From NCBI GenBank assembly GCA_934047225.1, contig OW204001.1, positions 7,486,201-7,550,200 of the forward strand: 64,000 nt of DNA. The letters are read 5' to 3'. A program made the translations under genes and the position numbers. How positions within the stretch are numbered: the stretch's first letter is position 1; every line of letters begins with the position of its first letter. This document shows positions 20,851 to 31,109 of this stretch, piece by piece. This DNA is from Ypsolopha sequella. Taxonomy: Eukaryota > Arthropoda > Insecta > Lepidoptera > Ypsolophidae. Under the pieces are notes generated by a model, which saw nothing but the letters and a program-made list of their open reading frames with translations, had not been told where the DNA came from and made no database searches.

Positions 20851-21302
20851 TATACAGGATGATTGGTAATTCGACCTATTCCTTGAAAGGGGTTATACTA
20901 GAGATCATTTCCAACGAATTAAGTCCTATCAACTAGGTGTCGAAAATGAATGGTGTCCGAGTTACGAAGGTTTTTATATTATTTTTCAAACTTTCAGACT
21001 AATAACTAAGAATAAATAATTTTAAAATAACTATTCCTCTCTCAGCACTTATTTATTATATTTCTGATCAATGATAGATGAGTGATCATGTATAAAAAAA
21101 ATACGTGCCCTGAATTCCCATAATCTGAGAATTAAAAGGTCTTAAGTGGAAAGAAAACCTTTTTTGTTTTGTAATTTTTGAAATATAGACGTGTTTTACT
21201 TAAAAAAATATATATAATTTTTACCCCTATTTGATAGGCATTATTTGTTGGAAATGATCCCTAGTTTAAAGGAATAGGTCGAATAACCAATCACCCTGTA
21301 TA
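20851..21302. mobile_element. Mariner-like MITE (TATACAGGATGATTGGT ends)
   Basis: TATACAGGATGATTGGT, then ATTCGACCTATTCCTT, is mirrored by AAGGAATAGGTCGAATAACC and AATCACCCTGTATA at the right; the arms continue through ATCATTTCCAAC. The TA edges and CAGGGTG ends fit a Tc1/mariner-type element. A relative at 38151 is interrupted by a retroposon. Confidence 0.8.
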
Positions 21303-21652
21303 AATAATTTATTCTGCTTGATTAATACAGTATTGTATAAGTGATATACCTTTATTACGATTTCAGTTTTTAGACGGGACTATAAATATTACAAAGGTAT
21401 CAATAGTATTATGAGAACGTGGTACTAAAACTAAACACCAGTTAAAATATTTTTAAACAGGGCTAGCTTTCATATAATATACTCGTAACATGAGAAGGCG
21501 ACTGTTATAGTCTTAGTAGAAAAACAGTGTCCTATAACAATCGAACCGCCGAAATAGTAACATCAACTGTTACCAAACGTTGACGGACTATTGCTGGAAG
21601 TTATTTACAAAACTACTTGCGATTGTCGGCACTTGGTGGAGTATCATCATGG

Positions 21653-22311
21653 TTAAGGCGATATGTAAAAGTTTTAGCGTCCCTGTTACTCCATATGCGA
21701 AAAAACCCTCAATGCGAGAGGGACGGATTCGTGGTAAAGTAGCAAAAAGTCGGTTTTTTATTAATATAAAATGTACTAAAGTTGCTATCAAAATTTCGTT
21801 TAACCAGAGGGCCTATTATGTATCTCAAGTTGCCATCTGGACTGGGTGTCTATCATCAAAAACATACATATACTATCGAATTCCAATTGTTTTAGGATAT
21901 ATTCGCACTTGAAGTGACGACACAGTTTGTAAGTAGTTCAGTACACATTAATGGCAATTTTGAAATTTCAGTTTTTATCTATGTTTTTGATGATAGGCAC
22001 CTAGTCCAGTTGGCAACTAAAGATACAGAATACAGGGGCAGGTCCTAGATACCGTTAAAACCCATCTAATAAAATATAATTGCAGTCCATATGTCATTCT
22101 AAATTGTAAAACCAGAAGAATAAGTGTCGAAAAAGACCTAATTTCAATTAATATTTCTATCGAGCCGAATTTCTCCAAACGCGTTTCTGTTTTCACAGAT
22201 CCGTAGAAAAAGATTCCAAAAATAATATACTATTTTATCAAAATAATATATGATTTACCCTGGTAGATATGCAAGTTCTTAAATTGTCGATTTTTTTCCG
22301 TGGCGCCTTAA
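21653..22311 (+). mobile_element. TTAA element, family A, complete copy with MITE M inside
   Basis: TTAAGGCGATATGTAAAAG at the left and TTCCGTGGCGCCTTAA at the right. The A-D core lies at about 21682-21728; the second conserved block (GACCT, then ATTTCTATCGAG, then CCAA-CGCGTTTCTG) at about 22130-22190. MITE M occupies about 21807-22041, a segment absent from copies at 32790 and 36848. Its right TTAA is the left TTAA of a family-B element. Confidence 0.9.
21807..22041. mobile_element. MITE M (copy inside family A)
   Basis: Inverted ends: GGGCCTATTATGTATCT with AGTTGCC at the left, GGCAACTAAAGATACAGAAT at the right, followed inward by TATCATCAAAAACATA and its complement. The empty site in M-less A copies reads AACCAGGTCCTAG. 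Stand-alone copies lie at 32016, 49208 and 50699. The centre has CACTTGAAGTG. Confidence 0.85.
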
Positions 22312-22717
22312 GGCGATATAAGAAAAAAATACGGGGGTTTCTTTTCTGTGTATTTCATGAAATACACAATAAATTTCTGGTATTTGCATTTTGACTATTT
22401 AATCTAGGGGTTTTGAAATTGGAAAACATGTTTGGATAAATTTTCCTCGATAGAAATAATTGTTGAAATGAGGTCTTCAAACATACTTTTTCTCCTCGTT
22501 TGACGAATAGAAACCATATACAGAACTCGAACATATTTTATTAGGTGAGTTTCAACAATATCTAGAGATTTGATATTTGAAATTTTGCTAGCTATTTTAG
22601 TTTTTTTTTATAAAAATTAAAAACCAACTTTGTTCCCTATTGCCCTGAATCCGCCCCTCTCGCACTGCGTGATTTTTCGCTTGGAGTGACAGTGACAAAA
22701 ATAAAATTCGCATAGAG
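22308..22717 (+). mobile_element. TTAA element, family B, copy 1
   Basis: Starts in the TTAA that ends the preceding A copy and matches the copies at 36193 and 48670 (ATACGGGTGTTTCTTTTCTG-like start, AAATAAAATTCGCATA end). Its right TTAA has been lost (GCATAGAGCTCC). The A-D core is present inverted at about 22646-22695. Confidence 0.8.
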
Positions 22718-22916
22718 CTCCGAAAACTAAATTAAAAATGGGGATGTTCAGTTTATGAATGTTACTGCTTCTACCGGAAACTTCTGTGCTAATAAATATA
22801 CGAAAACTACCGAATGAAATACTGAAAATTCCGAAAACTACTGTCAGCTATTTTTATCGTAGATCTCCGGATTTTTTTTTGTATGTCATGAATTCTGTTA
22901 AAACTAGAGACTTCGC

Positions 22917-22950
22917 CTCGCTCCGCTCCGCTCCGCTCCGCTCGGCTCCT
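22917..22950. repeat. Microsatellite (CTCCG)n
   Basis: CTCGCTCCGCTCCGCTCCGC with one CTCGG variant; short pentanucleotide array. Confidence 0.85.
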
Positions 22951-22965
22951 TATTTTCACTTACAA

Positions 22966-23103
22966 CCCGGTCACATTATCTCGAGACCTCGCTGGAATGC
23001 GAACCACCCGCCCCCGTTCTCCTTTCACCTCCCCGCGCTCTGTATCTAAGCGCCGACGCGACGTGACGTCATCGACGCCAGGTCTCGAGATAATGTGACC
23101 GGG
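22966..23103. mobile_element. GC-rich MITE with 24-bp perfect ends
   Basis: CCCGGTCACATTATCTCGAG (continuing ACCT) at the left, exact complement at the right. The core has CCCGCCCCC, CTCCCCGCGC and TGACGTCA (23064-23071), the latter identical to a CRE-type site. Related blocks sit in the arms of the ISL2EU-like element at 11028 and 12722, suggesting that all three derive from one small family. Confidence 0.85.
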
Positions 23104-23503
23104 ATATACACATAAACCTAACACGCTCCTCCTCGCTTAGGGTTACCATATGTAAATAGAGCGATGCCTGTCTATGGTACCTAAAATGCCTGATTTTTCA
23201 GGAAAATGCCTGTCTAAAGCAAAACGCTGTAGGTAATAAGTAAAAGCCAACAGATAATAATGAAGAAGGATATTTATTACTGATATTTGTCAGAGGACAT
23301 TTTTTTTAATAGTTCTTTCTTTTCTAATACATAAACGTAAAAATCTTCACAATTATTATTATTATTATTTATTTAATTAAAATATATAACATAACAGCAT
23401 AATACTAACACGTTATACATTTCACACAATATTTATAAACATTTCACAAAAGAAAATAATTATACAGTAAATTAAAACAAACAAGTAAATAAACAAAATG
23501 ACG

Positions 23504-23817
23504 CTAATGACAAGACACAGTTTTGTAATTTTCCTGAGTAATCAATATTGCTTTTACTGATTCAATTGTCAGCCGATTTCTTTCTTTACTCCACTGGGCG
23601 TTGACGAGAGAAAACATACGTTCTACGTTCGCATTGTGTGCCAAAATAGAGAACACAAACTGGCAGATTTTCACGAATTCTGTAATGTCACCATTCACTT
23701 CCCTACTTTTGAGAAAATTGCACCACTGTGTAGTTAGAAAAAAATATGCCATCTGAACTCCGCCAAATTTAAAAATGCCTGTCTCAGACCAATGCCGGCC
23801 GCACGCCTTTCTAAACC
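23504..23817 (-). pseudogene. hAT transposase, C-terminal dimerisation domain fragment
   Basis: About 100 residues read on the minus strand: FKFGGVQMAYFFLTTQW, then FVKICQFVFSILAHNANVER, directly followed by MFSLVNAQWSKERNRLTIES. The SxxxHNANVERMFSLV block and the following KERNRL segment are the hallmark of the hAT C-terminal dimerisation region, which also completes the active site. The upstream part of the open frame belongs to the family-A element inserted at 23818, so it is a chimaera and the true transposase frame enters from that insertion. The rest of the gene is absent from this element, whose non-A sequence is only about 730 bp. Ends in a stop at 23504-23506. Confidence 0.85.
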
Positions 23818-24465
23818 TTAAGGCGCTACGGAAAAAAATTGACACTTTTAGAACTTCTATATCTACTTCGGTAAATAATGTATAATTTTGATAAAATAGT
23901 ATATTATTTTTGAAATCTTTCTCTAGGGATCTGTTAAAACAGAAACGCAATTGGAGAATTTCGGCTCGATAGAAATATTTATTGAAATGAGGTCTTTATC
24001 GACACCAATTCTCCTGGTTTGACAATTTAGAATGACATATGGACTGCAATTATATTTCATTAGATGGCTTTTAACAGTATCTAGGACCTGCCCCCCTATT
24101 CTGTATCTTTGGTTGCCAATTGGACTGGGTGCCTATCATCAAAAAGATAGATAAAAACTGAATTTTCAAAATTGTCTTTAGTGGGTATTGAACTATTTAC
24201 GAACTGTGTCGTCACTTCAAGTGCGAACATATCCTTAGACAATCGAAATTCGATGTTTTTGATGATAGGCACCCAGTTAAGTTGGCAACTAGAGATACAT
24301 AATAGGCCCGCTGCTTAAACGAAATTTTGATAGCATTTTTAGTACATTTTATATTAATAAAAAACCAACTTTTTGCTACTTTTCCACGAATCCGTCCCTC
24401 TCGCACCGAAGGTTTTTTCGCATATGAAGTAACAGGGACGCTAAAACTTTTATATATCACCTTAA
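23818..24465 (-). mobile_element. TTAA element, family A with MITE M, nested in a hAT element
   Basis: TTAAGGCGCTACGG at the left, TTATATATCACCTTAA at the right; TTAA at both edges inside hAT sequence. Contains MITE M at about 24085-24312 in the reverse direction. The insertion site interrupts the hAT coding frame, so it post-dates the hAT insertion. Confidence 0.9.
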
Positions 24466-24556
24466 ATGCCTGTCAAATGCGGCAAACGCCTGTCATATTA
24501 TTATGGTAACCCTATCCTCGCTTCGCTCGTGGTCACACCTATTTTTGAATTTTGGT

Positions 24557-24615
24557 AAAAATGTTCGTATTGACGAGTACTATCACCAGTTTGCGACTTC
24601 CGCAACTTCATCTAT
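24557..24615. repeat. Dispersed repeat fragment (complement of the AAGATGAAGTTGC family)
   Basis: ACGAGTACTATCACCAGTTT and CTTCCGCAACTTCATCT match the right end of the inverted repeat at 40030-40275. Fragment only. Confidence 0.55.
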
Positions 24616-24660
24616 AACTAGAATCATCAATTATCCTCAAGTTTCATTTTATTATGTAAT

Positions 24661-24930
24661 TATACAAGGTGAATTTGTGAACATCGTCCAAATTCATACT
24701 TGAGAGTTGGTAAGTGATCAGCATCATGAACCAATAATGATTTTTGTAAAATTCATAAAATGAAATTTCGACTCTCCATAGTGATTCACTCAGGACTGGT
24801 AGTGAATTACTATGGGAAGCCGAAATTTCACTACACGAATTTCACAAAAATTGCTATCGATTTATGATGCTGATCACTTACCAAGCCTCCACTATGAATT
24901 TGGACGATGATCAAAAAGTCACCTTGTATA
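24661..24930. mobile_element. Mariner-like palindromic MITE (TATACAAGGTGA ends), copy 2
   Basis: TATACAAGGTGA to TCACCTTGTATA, 270 bp, the same length as copy 1 at 1876. Arms share GGTAAGTGATCAGCATCATG and CGTCCAAATTCATA with their complements. Moderately diverged from copy 1. Confidence 0.85.
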
Positions 24931-25140
24931 ACTATTTTACAATTTAAATGTTAATTTTAAATGTTTAGATTTAAATGTTTAGATTTCTTGACTTTTTTAA
25001 AGTGTACCTATATAAAAAGTGACTTTCATTGATACGATCTCTCGGTACGGTAAGTCATCCATGATGTTTCAAATTCAATGACCCTTTAAATGCAATAATA
25101 TCAAATTTGGCTCAGGATTACGATCGAAAAACTATGAGGT

Positions 25141-25540
25141 ACGACAGCAAAAAAAAAAAAACTTTTTTCTTTAACAAACGTGTCACTGGTCTAATTCCGA
25201 ATCTCCAGTATGAATTTGACTGTATCAAAGTCATGTTATCTAGACCTGAAGATCCTCCTTCCTAGGCTAGAGTTCAGTGGCTGGTCAACCGGTCGGTCGG
25301 TGACTCCTGAACAAAGACCAGGATGTGATCATATAACAGTACTAGAGCAAAATATTTACGCTCTATGCTTCCTTGTAGTTTTCGATGAACACCAAAACAT
25401 CCTATTGATATGATGGTTCCGTATAAGAAAGGAGTCTTTTACCTTCTTAGACGCAATAGAAAAAACAATAAATTCGAAAATTATTATACTTTGAGTTACT
25501 TCAAGTCTTTGACTAAAGTTAGTCAAAGCTTCAAGTGCAT
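25141..25540. other. Stretch without recognised feature
   Basis: A poly-A tract at 25149-25160, then AT-rich sequence. The direct words CAACCGGTCGGTCGG near 25290 are the only simple repeat. No partner elsewhere. Confidence 0.4.
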
Positions 25541-25900
25541 TTAAGAGCGGTTTAAGCAGCCGCATTATGAAAAACCTACCTTTAATTTATTATAACATTT
25601 ATATTCAAAGTTTACTCAATAATTCCTTAAAAAAAACTTTACAGAAACCTATGGATTGTGTATGCTGCCGCTGCCATAGCAAAGTTTCCATTGGTTTCTG
25701 TGAATTGGAATTTTAAAATTTAAAACTTTAAAATTCTAATTTACAGAAAACAATGGAAACTTTTCGATGACAGTTTACACTAAACATATGAAATAAGGTT
25801 TTATTGAGGAGCTGTTGGGTAAATTTTGAATATAAGTGTCTGTTTCGATTAGTTAAAAAGAGACGGGTTTTTTATAATCCGGCTGCTAAACCGCTCTTAA
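25541..25900. mobile_element. TTAA palindromic element, family H, complete copy
   Basis: TTAAGAGCGGTTTAAGCAGC at the left mirrors GCTGCTAAACCGCTCTTAA at the right, with TTAA edges. The arms continue through AAAACCTACC, TGTTTCGATTAG-like and AAGTTTCCATTGG sequence, so the element folds nearly end to end. Other pieces lie at 25902, 43850, 47299 and 54535. Confidence 0.85.
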
Positions 25901-25901
25901 G

Positions 25902-26093
25902 TTAACCGGTATTTTATATTATACCGATGAGTACTGTGTATACTGCATTCGCAAAGTTTCCATTGGTTTTGTATTAGATTTTGTTGAATGACTAGCATAG
26001 ATAATTATTCTAAGATGACTAGTGAGTGAATTTTTAATTTAAGTGATTGAAAAAGGCGGGTATTTCACAATCCGGCTGCGATACCGCTCTTAA
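25902..26093. mobile_element. TTAA element family H, partial second copy
   Basis: Begins at TTAACCGG, one base after the previous element, and ends TCCGGCTGCGATACCGCTCTTAA (26071-26093). Only one arm is present. The two copies are therefore separated by a single G. Confidence 0.75.
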
Positions 26094-26202
26094 CGCTAAA
26101 AAGGCCTGGCAAAATTTTTCATTTCAGGCAAAAATAAAATAAGTCTGAAGAAAAAAGTCATTAAGTATAAACGTCTGATGAGAAGTTGCGTAAACTCTTT
26201 TT

Positions 26203-26880
26203 TCAGGGTTCCGTACACAAAGGGTAACCAACGGGACCCTATTACTAATACTCCGCTGTCTGTCCGTCTGTCACCAGGCTGCATCTCATGAACCGTGATA
26301 GTTAGACAGTTGAAATTTTCGCAGATGATGTATTTCTGTTGCCGCTATAATAACAAATACTAAAACACAGAATAAAATAAATATTTTTCAATGCATGTGC
26401 TCGTAAAGGCCCACTTTTTATGCATAAAAACCGAACAAAAAGTCGATTATTTTGCCCTAGGGCTTTATTATTATTATTTTTTTTTATTTTTTTGTCAATG
26501 GTTGGCTAACCTGCAGCCTTTACTGTGTTCCATAGACGTTATACTTTTTTTTCCACTGTTTAACGGCTCTGGATACAGTCCTTTTGAGCCAATTATAATT
26601 TAAAGTTCACAAGATTATATTTGTTTTCATTTCCTCACACTATGCATTGAAAAACGTAGTATGATACACGGGCGTAAAAGCAATAAATTATTCGGTTACG
26701 TTTAAAACACTCGCTACGCTCGTGTTTTAAATCGTCCTCGTAATTTATTCCTTTTCGCCCTAGTAGCATAAACTACTATAAGGGGGCTCCCATACAACAG
26801 ACATGCTTTTTTGCCGTTTTTATAGATAATGTTACGGAACCCTTCGTGCGCGAGTCCGACTGGCACTTGACCGGTTTTTT
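26203..26880 (-). mobile_element. Short retroposon L, copy split by a 0.4-kb insertion
   Basis: On the minus strand, ACCGGTCAAGTGCCAGTCGG to GGAACCCTGAAAAAAG. The body is interrupted between AAATAAATATT (26383) and AAGGGGGCTCC (26781), which adjoin in intact copies such as 28573-28862. Confidence 0.85.
26384..26780. mobile_element. Composite foldback inserted in retroposon L
   Basis: Two parts: 26384-26655 is bounded by TTTTTCAATGCAT and ATGCATTGAAAAA; 26656-26780 is a hairpin from CGTAGTATGATAC through AAACACTCGC, TACGCTCGTGTTT and back to GTAGCATAAACTACT. The same composite occurs inverted at 40865-41275, so both parts move, or moved, together. Confidence 0.75.
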
Positions 26881-27130
26881 CAGCTTTAACGAATTACCTA
26901 TACTTGCTATGATACGCTTATTATACTAATGCGACAGTACGAATAACAGGAAATTATTATCTCTAAACGGTCGACATATTCCGTAAACAATTTCCAGAGC
27001 AGTTGACCACATGATAAAAAAGATCAATTGTCTATCAAATCATGGGAAAATCGTAAAACTCAATTCATGTAATAAAATGAACTCGCAAAAATTGCTTCTT
27101 TAGAATTGTAAAAGATATTAGGCACAAGCT

Positions 27131-27335
27131 CAGACCAAATAAAAAGTCAAGACGTAGTTTACACCATGTAACGAGTGATGCAGGCCAAGGTGAGACAGTT
27201 TCGTGGTCGTACACGTCTTGAAACTCACACATGCACAGTCTGTCTTAGTTTTTACTGCGCTCTAAGTGCATATAATATGTTAACGAAACCGGCCTCACTT
27301 TGATATCGCATAGTCTTGACTTTATATTTGGTCTG
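27131..27335. mobile_element. MITE with CAGACCAAATA ends
   Basis: CAGACCAAATAAAAAGTCAA at the left and TTGACTTTATATTTGGTCTG at the right, about 24 bp of inverted ends around 160 bp. GGCACAA lies close to both sides but not flush, so target duplication is uncertain. CAG start fits hAT weakly. Confidence 0.65.
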
Positions 27336-27752
27336 AAGGCACAATGCCTTTGCAAACTACAATAAGGTTGTTTTTTTTGGTGTCGCCATCGCCATACAAT
27401 CTGTAGCTCTCTCATACCTTCAACGTATTCTTCGAATGTAAGAAATAACTGTTCAGCCTACAATATGTAGGTATATGTTATTTTGTAACGTTATCACCTA
27501 ACACAGTTACGCAAATTGACCACATGAATTGTCTGACTGTCCCAGAAGTCTGAATTCTATACAATAGAATTTTGGATAATTGTACAAATAGTTATGAAGT
27601 TTACTTTTTGTAGGTCTCTCTCTACCATGTCAAATTGTCAACACGGTATCATGCTGAGTTGCGGCCATTTTGGTGGTAGCAAATAATTTGTAGTTAGTTA
27701 TTATAATAAGTTAAGCTAAGTAAATAAGTCTCAAGTTTATTTATTTATCTTG

Positions 27753-28245
27753 TTAAGAGGATGGCATACCCTAGCAACTTTTTTTATTACCCGTCCAGCA
27801 CAATAAGTCTAATGGCAAAGACCTTATTCGCTTTTCATAGAGGCGCTTATATGTTGGCTCTTTGGCCTCTTGTTCTTGGACGCGTAATACTAGCGAAACA
27901 ACAAATTGGTGTGTTTTTAGCTAATACTGAAATTTTTTGTAGGGAAAAAAATATTGGATTTAGGTAACATCCCTTCATATCTCTATTGCATATTTTATAA
28001 AAAAAAAATGTTGATCTCTTAACCGCGTTTCTGAAACGAACGTTTGAAAACCAAAAAAAAGAGGGTGGAAAACATTTTTTTTTTGACAAAAGTATAAATC
28101 TTAGAACATTGTTTATAGGTGGAATGCCTAGATAAAATATCGATAAATCATAAGTAGGTATTTTCTTCAATATGAGGAGAGACTTAGTTTCTTCCAATGA
28201 ACCCTTGAAAATCTGGTGTTGTTGATGTTCTAGCGTCAGGTGTCT
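27753..28245 (+). mobile_element. TTAA element, family E, copy 1
   Basis: TTAAGAGGATGGCATACCCT at the left; matches the inverted copy at 39274-39778 over nearly 500 bp, including AATTGGTGTGTTTTTAGCTA and GTTTGAAAACCAAAAAAAAG. The right edge is set by where the two copies stop matching (near TCAGGTG). Open frames across it are not preserved between copies. Confidence 0.8.
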
Positions 28246-28572
28246 CGATTATTTTGTACGTACGTACCTACCATATTTTGCGTGTTACCAAATAAATTTA
28301 TTTTCTTTCTTTCTAATTTCTTGTTGCAAAATTATAGGTTTCTTGTTTTTAAAGAGCCCTAGTTATGAAAGAGGCATTTCAAGTGTATACAATTAATTAT
28401 TTTGACCTTAGCTTTTTGTTTCTTATGAATTTTGGTATAGGCACTGGGTAATCGAACCTGACTTAATTTACACTAAGTATTTCCCATCCCATGTTGTATT
28501 TTTTTTATTATAATATTAATTAATATCAATATTTTTTTTTCCCTTTGAGTTTTTTTCGAGATTTTCTTCTTT

Positions 28573-28862
28573 TTTAGAGTTCCGTACCCAAAGGGTAAGG
28601 GTCAGGTGACCCTATTACTAAGACTCCGCTGTCCGTCCGCCTGTCACCAGGATGTATCTCATGAACTGTGATAGTTAGATAGTTGACATTTTCACAGATT
28701 GTGTATTTCTGTTGCCACTATAACAACAAACACTAAAAAACAGAATAAAATAAATACTTAAGGGGGCTCCCATACAACAGACATGTTTTTTTGCCGTTTT
28801 TATAGATAATGTTAAGGAACCCTTCGTGCGCTAGTCCGACTCGCACTTGGCCGGTTTTTTTT
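28573..28862 (-). mobile_element. Short retroposon L, full-length copy
   Basis: On the minus strand AACCGGCCAAGTGCGAGTCG to GGGTACGGAACTCTAAAAAA, about 290 bp, uninterrupted. Reference copy for the split ones at 15663 and 26203. GGCCAAGTGCGAG and the later GGGTTCC are A- and B-box-like; pol III transcription is inference. The tail is AAAAAA. Confidence 0.85.
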
Positions 28863-29230
28863 TCATAGTTGGCCAACGTGTATCTTTTTACGTGTCGCTG
28901 GTGTCTGACCGATTTTCATGGCATCCTTTTCTCAATATTAAAACTTTTAATTGTTTATCTCAAAATGTTAATTATTCCATAGCAGTATCACTTCGGTGAG
29001 ACGTCTTCTTACTAACCCATTCTTTGAATAAGAGCAATTTTTTGTGTATTTAACCTCCTTTTAATCTGTTTATAACTTGTCATGGTTTGATTAAGTATTA
29101 TTTAGTCTAGCACTATCGGCGGAAACTTTAAATGACTTGCTAGTGTTAATTTAAGATTTTTACTATTATTATTAAAATAGTAATAAATATTATAAATATT
29201 ATATAAAGTAATAAATATATATTTTTTAGT

Positions 29231-29321
29231 GGTAGTGGGACGGTAAGAAGGCCTGGTAGTGGTAGTGGGACGGTAAGAAGGCCTGGTAGTGGTAGTGGGA
29301 CGGTAAGAAGGCCTGGTAGTC
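29231..29321. repeat. Tandem repeat, 30-bp unit, 3 identical copies
   Basis: GTGGTAGTGGGACGGTAAGA with AGGCCTGGTA, repeated three times without a difference that I can see. Each unit also holds a doubled GGTAGTG. Short, probably young array. Confidence 0.9.
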
Positions 29322-29467
29322 GGTGTGCTCGGGCGGATCCTTTTCAGACTAAAATGGTTGTTTAATTTACTGACATCAGAAAGATGTTGACGTGGTATTC
29401 TTACTTCTGAAAATAAACTTCATTATTTCATTAATATATTAATTGGTAAGGTAAAAATCTTATAGTA

Positions 29468-29715
29468 ATAATGAGCATTTTTCCTTGTGTCAAATTTAGT
29501 GTTAAATAAGATTCTTAGATGGCACTGTCGTATACTTTAGCAAAATAATCAAAAACAAAATTTGCACAGATTGATTCCAAACAAACTAAAAACCACTTTG
29601 ACATTGATTGCTACGAAACATATTTTATATATGGTGACATGGACAGCGAGATCTAGAGGAAAACTAAGAACTAAGAAAAAAAAAACAACGAGAAAAACAC
29701 TCATTGACAACTGAT
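29468..29715. repeat. Dispersed repeat R2, copy 1
   Basis: Aligned with 52575-52820 over about 245 bp: GAGCATTTTTCCTTGTGTCA, GTTAAATAAGATTC, ACCACTTTGACATTGATTGC, TATATATGGTGACATGGACA, AAAAACAACGAGAAAAAC. The ACATGGACAGCGA end is of a kind common in moth repeats. No inverted ends; class unknown. Confidence 0.75.
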
Positions 29716-29734
29716 AATGACCATTTTTTTACCT

Positions 29735-29820
29735 TTTTGGCACGGAACCTTAGAGGATACATGTATCCTCAGATAAAGAACCACATGTATCTATGTTTAC
29801 TCTAAGTACGGAACCCTAAA
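29735..29820. repeat. Fragment related to the 6963-7985 repeat
   Basis: TTTTTGGCACGGAACCTTAG and TAAGTACGGAACCCTAAAA match the closing parts of those units. It also holds a small inverted repeat ACATGTATCCT/ACATGTATC. Confidence 0.45.
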
Positions 29821-29881
29821 ATTTGAAAATTGAAACGTCGTTCCATGCCAATAAATTGTAAAGCGCTTTATTGTTTCACAT

Positions 29882-30110
29882 TTGACCGTAGTTTTTTCAT
29901 ACTTTGGACCACATTTTAAACGGCGCGGCGCGGCGGCGTCACATTTTTTACATAGTAGGGCACCGACTAGTTCTTATTTGTCAATCTCACTAACATCTCG
30001 ACCACACACATTTGTTTATTTTGCCCAAATTGCTCGGTACATTTGGCCCGACTCGGGTTTCAGAGTCGCCGACTTGGCCTACATTCAGATGATAAATCAC
30101 AATAATTGAC
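29882..30110. other. CpG-rich patch without recognised gene
   Basis: Starts with GGCGCGGCGCGGCGGCG at 29920-29937, then returns to average composition. A 75-codon frame crosses it on the plus strand but resembles nothing I know. Confidence 0.35.
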
Positions 30111-31109
30111 CCGCACATTTGGGACGTGGGACAATCGCTACAGACTGACTGAAATATTTATCAAACGAAGCCGATTTAGCGCTAAAAGTCTCGTGTTTAT
30201 TTCGCCAACTGTTTTATGTCCATTTCGCTAAACATCTTCTTTGTTCCCAGGTTTTTCTTTTTTTCTTTCTAGGGCTGGGTTTAAATTCTTAATGTCTTCG
30301 ATTGCTCTCGAGTCATTTTGCAGACAGATGAACGGACGGACACTGAAATGTCACTATAGATACCTATAATAATTTAGATTACCATAGTTTTAATGGAGAA
30401 AGAAGATTATTCTCTCTAGCGCTACTATTAGCGTAATCATAAACTGTGCAGCGCTTTTCAGCAGCAGAGTGTTCCATACTATGGTGGTGAACCAAATTCA
30501 AGTGAGTTCCGAGAAAGGAATATTTAGCGACCAACAAAAATTAAATATTTTTGCGAACCCATTTATCACTTTGAAAGAAAAAATTAAAAGCGTCTCCCCA
30601 CGTTGTCTCAGGTTACTGAAAAACGATTCCATGATTCACTGCATTAGTTTTTCCGTAAAATTTTGCTTTGAAAATGTCTGAAAAGTATACAAGATCCAAG
30701 AGCTTTTGGAATTATGAAAAAGAGATCGCCATGGATACCTTTTTGGTATATATTTATTTAATTCTTAACTAAATACTTGTATGTGTCATTACCAAATTTA
30801 TAATTTGGTTTCTAATTAATCAGGGAACGTATTTTATTTTGGATTTTTGATTTGATCCGTTATTTCTTCATAAACTAAAACAAAGTCCCAGAAGAAAAAG
30901 TGACAAAGTCAAGTCTTTTCAGGGTATGACGCAGAAATAGCGTAGGGTTGCCAACCCTCCTGTTTTCCTGGTAACATTCAGTGTTTTAAAATTCAGGCGC
31001 TGGTGTAGCCGCTAACCTTTTATTTTATCCACAAAATGTTAAAAAGGATTAAAGTTACCTGGTTACAAGGAATCATTTAATTTTATATTGTATAACAGAG
31101 AATCATCAA

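Larger units (their letters stand above)
23138..24514 (-). mobile_element. hAT element remnant with 8-bp target duplication
   Basis: Ends TAGGGTTACCATA and TATGGTAACCCTA, with inward ATGCCTGTC repeats (several between 23160 and 23215 and again at 24465-24495). Target TCCTCGCT is duplicated perfectly at 23130-23137 and 24515-24522. It encodes a transposase fragment on the minus strand and is itself interrupted at a TTAA by a family-A element (23818-24465). The target lies in a CTCGCTTCGCTCG-type sequence. Confidence 0.95.

Noticed and set aside
21580..21912. Recurrent peptide around VTPYAKKPSVREGRIRGK in several frames (also 24212, 36841)
   Set aside because: It comes from the shared core of family A. 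In families B-D the core is 2 nt shorter, so the frame is not kept; the DNA, not the peptide, is conserved.
27131..27335. 8-bp target duplication for this MITE
   Set aside because: GGCACAA occurs on both sides but at different distances from the ends, so it is not a flush duplication.
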